Source: Pezicula radicicola
Lineage: Eukaryota; Ascomycota; Leotiomycetes; Helotiales; Dermateaceae
DNA length: 64,000 bases
Direction: 5' to 3'
NCBI GenBank assembly: GCA_003008705.1
Contig: PDUO01000016.1
Span: forward strand, 559,975-623,974
In this document: positions 56,879 to 64,000 of the stretch, one piece after another
Numbering within the stretch: position 1 is the first letter of the stretch
How the letters are laid out: each line of letters opens with the position of its first letter
Notes under the pieces: model-generated
What the model was told of the DNA's origin: nothing
The model's input: only the letters and a program-made list of their open reading frames with translations
The model's database searches: none
Translations under genes and position numbers: made by a program

Positions 56879-59375
56879 ATGGCCTCGAATTGGTCCCAAG
56901 GTGGGCAGTACGCTGGTGCCGGCACTCGTCCGTACGACAAAGGGTCAACGGCGCGAGCTTATGAACGCCCTCCAACTTGTTTCAACTGTGGTGAAGAAGG
57001 CCATTTCGTGGTGAACTGTCCAAGATCGAAGCAGTCAGCTACTGTGTAAGTGCATTTTCGTTGTAGTTAATTCTTTCTCAAGAAGTATTTCTTGTTCAAG
57101 CTAATAATGACAAAGTGGTCACCCTGCAAACCTACAAGGGGCAACTGCGCAAAATAGCAACAGCCCCCTTTATGGGCCTCAGCAACCTGCATACAACAAT
57201 GGTCAGTCACCTGATTAAGTCGTTGCTTATCTGGCTTATGGTCCTAAACCCTCTTCTTTAGGCACGAGTTATTCTGCTCCTCCTAATGCTGCGTCTGGTA
57301 CTATTGCTCCTGGTTACCCGGCACCAGGGCAACCTCCGCAACAGTATCAGCAGTTCGCCGCACCACAAAACCAGCAATACGCACCACATTCAACTGCACC
57401 CCAAGCTCAGGCTCCTTATTCTCATTACTCTCAGAATCATTCATACAATGGCTCGCAACAACCTTACAGTCAACCGTATAACAGTCCTGCTGGCCCTCCA
57501 CAGCAACAATATGCATACCAAGGTAGTTATCAGGCACAACCACAAGCATACAATCCGTATTCGCAGAGCCCTGCCCCTCAACAGTATTCGACGCCTGCAT
57601 ATCAACCTCCTCCCCAACCTTATACACAGTCACAGACACCATATCAAGCACAGCCAGCTCTCTATCAACCACCGAATGGCGGCGGCTATGATCAAAACTA
57701 CAACTATAGTACACCAGCGCCTCAAAACCCACCACACCCTTCCCAATGGAACAATGCACCACCACAAGTACAACCCTACACTACTCCCCCTTACCCTCCT
57801 CAAACCCAATATAATGCAGGCTACCAAGGCCAATATGACCAAAATGTTTCATACCCACCGCAGCAACATCAAGAGTCGTATGTCACAAATGATTATGAAT
57901 ACCAGCAGTCTGCACAAGACTCAGCTTATGGTGCCGATCAAAACCAGCAAGCACCTGCTTATCCCTATCAGGCTCCTCCGATAGAACAGCAGTACGTACC
58001 AGGTCATCCTCAGCAGTCAACAGAGTCCAGTGCTGCGAGTACTCCATATGCTTCAAGACGTGCATCGCTCGCCAGCTCTCAAGGCGGTCGAGAGTGTTCT
58101 ACGCAAAATCTGCACTTCTCAACCCAGAAGACTTCAAAATCAATATCAGATGAAGACCAACAATTCAATTGGGACTTCAAGAAAATATTCAAAGAAGATT
58201 CTCATCAAGAAGCTTTGCCTATCAACCGACCCTTACCCAATGCCTTTGAGGACGATACATCACCTCTTTATTCAAATTATCCTATTGATAGTGTTTCTCA
58301 GTACACAAGCAAGAGCCGCGAGAAGGAGTTTAAGCAGAGTATCAGACAATCGTATCACTGGCCCTCGATGCAACAGGATCCCGTGTTCTCCGATATAAGA
58401 TATGGAGCCCCTCTGATACCCCTGCATCAACTTTCAACTTGGATGGAGGAACGACACAAAGGCCTTCCTCTTACAAATACTAGTAATGATCCTAGGCATT
58501 CTGATGCATCTCGGAAACGGACGTGGTCTGATGAACAGGCGGATGTTGACAACCGAATAAGTCAAGAAACTTTTGCAGAGTATAAAGCCTCATCTCCTCC
58601 GGTCAAACGCCAAAAGACTGATGCTCTGCCTCGAGTCACAACATCGTACGGAAACGAAGAGAGTGCAAATACAGGACCTGGAACTCCTGTTTTTGCAAGA
58701 GCTGGTACCCCATCTTTTGGTGCTGAAGATGATGATGTCTGGGCTCCACAAGCTGGGGAAAGCCAGGATCCTACTGAGGCAAAACTTGCCGCTTTAGGGG
58801 TGTCTGGTGCACCAAAACCCGTACAACCAATGGATCCTGTGCCTTTACCACCCGACTTTAATTCCAATCTTGGTTATACTTTGCCACCTCGCCGACAGGA
58901 CTCTGGATATGTGAGTGCAAACGGATCATATAGCAACATTCCACAGCAAAGTCAATATAATGGGTACCAACCGAATTATGACTCTCAGTGGCAGAGTCAA
59001 CCTCCACCCCCACCCCCTCCACCTCCGCCGCAAGAGAATCCACCACGAAAGCCTGATAGAGCTAGTAGTACTCTGTCGCCGCAAGACGAGACGCAAGACA
59101 ATGCACACTCTCAGCCGAGCAATGGTGTACAGCAGAATGGCACGTCCACGACCCTAACACCTGTAGATATAGTCTCTCCACAAGTACCTCAACCGCGCCG
59201 GAAGATTGTCCGCGTCATCAGTGGAAAGAAAACTGAGCCACTGCGACAGGAGGATGACGTGACACCAAAATTCAAGAGGTCGCAGCCGGTGGTCGCAGAA
59301 GCATACAGGTGTGTAGTTAAGTTTGTTTGTTGTTAATTGAGTCGTACTGACATTTTGAACAGCCGACGCTGGTAA
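56879..59375 (+). CDS. CCHC zinc-knuckle protein with Y/Q/P-rich prion-like tract
   Basis: Exons 56879-57045, 57116-57201, 57262-59308 and 59363-59375 give 770 aa. One CCHC zinc knuckle at about residues 39-52 (CFNCGEEGHFVVNC, spacing CX2CX4HX4C) suggests single-stranded RNA binding. About residues 70-375 are almost wholly Q, P, Y, S, N and A with many YQ, PYS and QQY steps, a prion-like domain. After this come a short conserved-looking block (FNWDFKKIFKED, IRQSYHWPSMQQDPVF), a nuclear-type PPVKRQK, a ten-proline run in QWQSQPP, and a basic PRRKIVRVISGKK near the end. The final exon adds only SRRW. I know no named homologue; a role in RNA granules or mRNA processing is inference. Confidence 0.85.
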
Positions 59376-59919
59376 ATATAAGACACCAATGGGAGAACAT
59401 GTGTTTCTGGATCACTCAGCTGCATTGGGAAGATTGATTGCAATTTAGTGTTGCGATCGATCATTCGTATTACTGTAGTCAGCAAACCTTCAAGTTTGTC
59501 GGTGAACTGCTGCGTTTGTGTATTGATTATTGAATTCTGCTACCGGATTTTCGAACATTGGGTTTCCTCGAATTTCTGTAGCTCAACGGTTTCGATTCTA
59601 CCTCTGTCTGGCTTATTCAAAATATTTTTTAATGTTATTGTACATCCTGCATACATCCTCCGCCACATGGCCAGAGAGAAAGTTTAGATGGACTCGCGCA
59701 CAGGGTCCGTAGTGATCTTAATGCATTGGGCGATGGCGCCAGGGAGGGTTATTCCGCAAATTAGGAAAATCAGATAGCACGATGCCGGGCCACAAGCTTT
59801 GACCGGTAGTAACGCAGAGGCTCTTTCTCCCTCAATATCAACACGTGTTGTGACTTTTAATAGCATTTTAAACCATTTAAAGAGGCCTAGTACGGCTCCA
59901 TGATGTTAAATACGCAGGC
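59376..59919. other. Convergent 3' flanks, CCHC protein / AP-3 beta
   Basis: 544 bp, no supported feature. Confidence 0.5.
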
Positions 59920-62510
59920 TCACTTCACAAGTCTATCGTGTTCCTTGTCGTCATCGCTTTCTTCCTCTTCCGCATCGGACATGTCCTCGGTGGACCCTTC
60001 GCTTTCGGTCTCTTCCTCTTCTTCATCTTCTTCACTATCCTCGTCGTCTTCTTCCTCTACTTCACTTTCAGCTAGCCAGTCATCAAGCGCCATCTTACTA
60101 CCGCCCGCGCTAGAACCATTAGTTCTTGAGCTCGAGTCCGATGCTACTGCGCCTCTGGCATCCTTGACCGCACTATCTATCCTTTCGCTAGCCGTGAGAA
60201 CCCTCTTCTCGTCGTACTGAGACTTTGTGGGATCTGAATCTCGCAAGGAGGGATCTGGCTCTTTCCCTGCCTCAACCCAGTTTGGCAGTGGTTCATAGCC
60301 ACGAAGTCCGTGCATGCCTCCGTCCTCGCCGACAACCAAACTTGCTGACCCCAACGTGAAGCTAGTGCGACTCTCTGATGGGCTGGGAGTATGCGGCACA
60401 GGCTTAGGTGCTAGTAGCATCAAACTCGCTAGTTGCGTAGATGATGGGACTGCTAAGAGGGCTTTATAGAGTCGTGTACGATCACGGAGGTCATAAGAGG
60501 TATCGTACCGCGCTAAAAGCAAGATGTAGTTCCAAAGTACGACAATTGGGTGGTCGAGTTCCAGCTCGGGGAGAGCATAGGCAGTGGTATTGCCATTCTC
60601 ATCTGCAAAGCCTTCATCGCCGCCCAAATAGGAGTAATCATTAGAAGGTGATGTGACTTTGGCGGGTGTGGTTCCAGCCTTCAGGTCACATCGATTGAGG
60701 TGATGCAGATATACTTTTGCAGCCAGGAGGACGATTTGTAGTTTTGCCGGCTCTGCCTCGTCTGCAAATCCTTTCGCCAGAATCCGTAAGACATCAGGAG
60801 CAACGTTATTTTCACCGTCGTTGCCAGCAAACTCGCCGACGAGCCAAATGATAGTTGCTCGCGCTCGGGGATTTGTTGCAGTGTCTAAATTCTTTGCTAG
60901 TCGGATGACTGTGTTTGTGTGGGATCCAGGGTCCTGTTGGATCAGATGCCTTACGACGGTCAAAGACTCAGCTACCAAATTTCCATCAAGACTGGTTATT
61001 TGCTTCAGTAGAAGTCGCAGACATCTTGCGGACGTTCTAGCATCACTCTGAGCGCATCTTCCAATAGCCCTAACAGCTTCTCGCACCAACTCTTTATCTG
61101 AACCACGGGAAAAATGTTCGAGTTCATTGAGAATAAGGCTTTTGATGTCTGAACCGCAATGCGGAAATATCAAGGTAAGGAGCTCAAGCTTAAGTTCCCA
61201 TACTTGCGAGGGATCCGTAGAATGTACTAGGAAATGAGATGCATATTTGACAAAAGCTTCTGGCCTTGTGAGACACACGGAGACAATGTTGTAGAGTGCA
61301 ATGTGCTGGATATCCTGCGGCCCTCGCAGTAGGGCTATTAATGGTCCAATCGCAGAATCGATGTACTCACTAGTACCAAGATTAACATAGCATCGAGCTA
61401 CAGCTACGACGACTGCTGAATTTCGGCTCAGTAGAAGGGGCTTTATACTCTTCAAAAGCAAATCGAGGTCTGGGTCGAGAACATCAACCACTTCACCACT
61501 ATCCTCTGTCCCTTCTTCCTCATCGCCATAAAAGTTCTGGGTTCCGTTGCTCTTTTTGACTTTACGTGTCCTTCGTGGGAAGCACTTTCTGGCATAGGTC
61601 GTCATTAAACCCAAGGTTGAGAGCTGACTCCATTCATCCATATCCACCAGCTTTTTGACCAGTCCTCTGTAATGCTTATGAACCAAATCTATCCGTTCGG
61701 GGCATATTTCCATAAAGGCTTTGACTGCGGCGCCTGCTACATAGTATTGCTTATCTCCTAGCAAGGTGGACAAATAGTCTAGTAATTGGGGAAGCGTATT
61801 CGGATCGAGCCTGTAGCACTTGGGTATCGCCAGTGCCGCTGCTTTTCTAACATACGGACTCATGTCGCCAAGTCCTTTTTTGATCGCCAAAGAGACTATT
61901 TGACTGATGACTGGCACCCGAATCCCCGACATAGTCTTGAGTGCAAGAGCACGCACCTGGGGATTTCCATCGGAGAGAGATTTCTGTATGGTATTGATGG
62001 AAAGAAGGGCGAGATCTGGTTCTTGTTCCGCATGGTTCAGCAGATAGATATAGACTAGCTTTTTGATTTCGATATTGGGAGACGCGACATTCTTGACTAC
62101 CGACGAGAAGAATGGGAGACACGGTTGGGACCGGTACATCATCTGTATTCCCTTGGGTCAGCCTTGTCATTGCTCATAAGCTTGCAAGCCCGGAGCGTAA
62201 GCTGGCAACGCTCTAAAGCGCACTAATTTGCCCTACGCACAGAAATGACCTTCCTCAACCCATCTAGAATCTCTCTCTCATTCCGGCTGTCAAGAAGCTT
62301 CTTTATCTGAGCCACAGGCAGCGTCTTGGAAGAGCCACGGGAGCTCCTAGCCGATTGTGCTGCATCGAGGGTGAGCTCTCGTGCTAGTTTATACGTTAGC
62401 AAGACGTCCTCTGCTTGGAACATAATTGCGAAAAGGAGCAAGGATGACAATGGGATTCTGGGGTTCTCTACCGCTTTCCAGGAGGCTGCTGATTCTGGAT
62501 ATCGACTCCA
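59920..62510 (-). CDS. APL6: AP-3 adaptor complex subunit beta
   Basis: Exons 62510-62471, 62383-62241 and 62142-59920 give 801 aa. The adaptin trunk is clear: MESISRISSLLESARELTLD, KLLDSRNEREILDGLRKVIS, FFSSVVKNVASPNIEIKKLVY, LLSINTIQKSLSDGNPQVR, VRKAAALAIPKCYRLD, then HEAT-like repeats through IIWLVGEFAG and LDHPIVVLWNYILLLARYD. The C-terminal 80 residues are a very acidic S/E/D hinge (EEEDDEDSEEDEEEEE), typical of beta-3 adaptins, with no ear domain after it, as in fungal Apl6. AP-3 sorts cargo such as alkaline phosphatase from late Golgi to vacuole. Confidence 0.95.
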
Positions 62511-62832
62511 TGTGTTGATCATGAACTGCGTTGTGCAAGGCAACTAGTTAGTGGGCCCTCATCTCATTTCGAGGTGTCTTGGTGGGGCAATGCGAGCTAG
62601 AGCGACAACGCCATTTAGATAGGAATGGTGGAAGTTGAACCTTCAAAACTGATCATGACAGAACTGCAGTTGAATGTCTTCACAGAAAACTCCTGGGGCA
62701 CTGGACATTTTGTCCATTCACAGTTATATATACTCTTTAATATCCTCATTAACATCCAGCACTAATAATTCTAGTCTAAACCCACAACTCTATACCTAGT
62801 CCTCACGCGACCATCTCAACCAAGACCACACG
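62511..62832. promoter_or_regulatory. Divergent promoter, AP-3 beta / unknown protein
   Basis: 322 bp between outward-reading start codons. No specific site assigned. Confidence 0.5.
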
Positions 62833-63669
62833 ATGCCTCCCACGCCGATTGTGCTCTCCCCAGCACTTCCATCCGAACTTCTCGAATATGTTCTTGCGCA
62901 CCAAACTTACCCTACGACGCTCATAATCTGCGGCCCACGCACAACCTTCCTCTCTTCTCTTCTAGAGGCAGCCAAGTACCCATGCCATTCCCAAGAAACC
63001 GTTGTAGAACCTATTGAGTTAGATCCCCAGCAACGTCAAGAACCAGTTTCGCAGAATTCCCTACTAGTGCCCACGCTTCACCAAACTGCAACCTCGCGGT
63101 ATATCACCACTCTCTTCACGCCAACAGTCTCTCATCTGCGAGCCTACCTCTCCGTCCTCCCAGGGCCCACCAAACAGCCAGAAGAACAACCGTCGATTCA
63201 AAAGTTTGATAGATCTGGCAAAAAGATTCCACTACTGGTGGTTTATGGAATTTTGGAATTGCACCGCGATACTAGCGAGTGGAGCGCCCAGGGCTTGGGC
63301 AACAGTCTTTCTGCATTGGTTGAGACCGGGGCGATGATTGGGAAGAGGGTTGTGGTTCTTGAGCAGCGGGCTTTGAAAGCAGTGGATGACGGGACGACGG
63401 ATTATGGCGAGATTGGTGACGAGATTGGTGACGAGGAAGGGGATGAGCAGTTTGGGGACGTAGATAGGGAAGATGAGGGCAAATCAGCAAGAAGGGAGGT
63501 ATGGAAGGGTTGGAAGGAGAGAGTGCCAATGCTTAATGGCAATGTGAGGCGTGCTGGACTCGAAAGTGACGATGGCTCTTGGAGTGGGCGCACGGTAGAG
63601 GTTGGCCGGATATTCGGTAGGTGGTTCAAACTAGGGAGAGATGACTGGGGCACGGCCAATGCTCCATGA
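62833..63669 (+). CDS. Unknown fungal protein (278 aa), possible RecA-like fold
   Basis: A single-exon gene of 278 codons with a clean start (cacgATGCCTCC). The first half has a hydrophobic strand and turn (YPTTLIICGPRTTFLSSLLE) reminiscent of a degenerate P-loop, and later strands KIPLLVVYGILELH and GKRVVVLEQRALKAV, so a RecA-like or Elongator/Shu-type non-catalytic ATPase fold is possible. There is no GKS/T, so it should not hydrolyse ATP. An acidic spacer with two IGDE repeats precedes a C-terminal WSGRTVEVGRIFGRWFKLG. I do not recognise the family firmly. Confidence 0.75.
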   Translation: MPPTPIVLSPALPSELLEYVLAHQTYPTTLIICGPRTTFLSSLLEAAKYPCHSQETVVEPIELDPQQRQEPVSQNSLLVPTLHQTATSRYITTLFTPTVSHLRAYLSVLPGPTKQPEEQPSIQKFDRSGKKIPLLVVYGILELHRDTSEWSAQGLGNSLSALVETGAMIGKRVVVLEQRALKAVDDGTTDYGEIGDEIGDEEGDEQFGDVDREDEGKSARREVWKGWKERVPMLNGNVRRAGLESDDGSWSGRTVEVGRIFGRWFKLGRDDWGTANAP

Positions 63670-63783
63670 GAATATAATGTGATTTACATTGAGTTTCTTA
63701 TGGTCATTATCATTGCTACATCAACAGGTATACCCAAACGCCAATCCCCACCTAACTTAAGTCCAACAGGTAACAAAACTCAC

Positions 63784-64000
63784 TCAGAGCGTCTGCTCCA
63801 TCTCCGTGATGTACAATTTGATGTGCGAATCCATCTTCAGAAACTCGTCATGAGCACTGTGGATCTCATTCTCGATGTTTTCCTTCAAGTCCGCCATCTA
63901 AAACGTGTCAGTGATATACTTCAGTTATACATTCGAGATTTTGACATACCTTCTTCTCTGTCTGCTCTATCCTTACCCTTCTCCTCTCCATGTCTCTGTC
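63784..64000 (-). CDS. Coiled-coil protein, C-terminal part (partial)
   Basis: The last exon (63897-63784) encodes [33 protein letters not shown] and QTL before the stop. It joins in phase, over a 53-bp intron, to an open Lys/Glu-rich exon (64000-63951) that continues beyond the window. The heptad pattern suggests a coiled coil. Too little is present to name it. Confidence 0.6.

Noticed and set aside
57301..57765. 154-codon minus-strand frame
   Set aside because: Antisense shadow of the Y/Q/P-rich tract of the CCHC protein.
59900..60220. Serine-rich 106-codon frame on the plus strand
   Set aside because: Antisense shadow of the acidic hinge of AP-3 beta.
1..64000. CRISPR arrays, bacterial-type operons, integrases, transposases or rRNA
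   Set aside because: None seen; the window is nuclear fungal DNA with spliced genes and no intact mobile-element coding sequence.

Overview
The window is nuclear DNA of a filamentous ascomycete (Pezizomycotina). The evidence is dense genes on both strands, many introns of about 50-120 bp with GT..AG ends and CTAAC-type branch sites, and typical filamentous-fungal proteins: a two-finger siderophore GATA repressor, an AA9 lytic polysaccharide monooxygenase with a chitin-binding domain, a HAL4/SAT4 kinase, PPG1, a fused gephyrin-like protein and a histone H4 variant. A Leotiomycetes-like plant-associated fungus is my guess from the gene style, not something I could test. All gene models below were spliced by hand; exon limits are given and reading-frame phase was checked at every junction.

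Layout. 1-5 kb: 3' end of a peroxisomal D-amino-acid oxidase, a small membrane protein, and a TVP15-like Golgi membrane protein. 5-9 kb: a gene-poor 4.3 kb stretch leading to the iron regulator SreA (9.1-11.0 kb). 11-13.5 kb: AT-rich DNA with degenerate ACTACTACGCCA repeats and an exon-like relic. 13.5-26 kb: AA9-CBM18, Hsp10, HAL4-like kinase, mitochondrial uL11m, SVF1, a divergent histone H4 and a PMP3-type protein. 26.9-30.8 kb: a nine-exon Rad5/HLTF-type helicase. 31.6-43.6 kb: mostly housekeeping genes, several in divergent pairs with short shared promoters (TFIIA small subunit/VMA16; MoCo synthesis/POP5; GPN2/BUB3). 43.9-45.7 kb: a damaged tRNA-Pro and AT-rich DNA. 45.7-51.3 kb: a large disordered unknown protein and a Bqt4-like APSES protein. 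52.6-64 kb: Rho-GDI, PPG1, a CCHC zinc-knuckle protein with a prion-like tract, AP-3 beta, an unknown protein and a gene running off the edge.

There is no obvious metabolite cluster; the genes are mostly independent core functions (vesicle traffic, chromatin, mitochondria, cell-cycle checkpoint, cofactor synthesis), with SreA and the AA9 enzyme as the lifestyle genes.

The most unusual signal is a family of short dispersed repeats built from units like AAGTGAGTTACTCAAGT. It occurs between genes and inside introns. A related block forms the branch-site region of three introns of the Rad5-like gene: two share an identical 30-nt stretch, and all three keep the same 19-nt spacing to the 3' splice site. 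This suggests recent intron gain or homogenisation by a small element.
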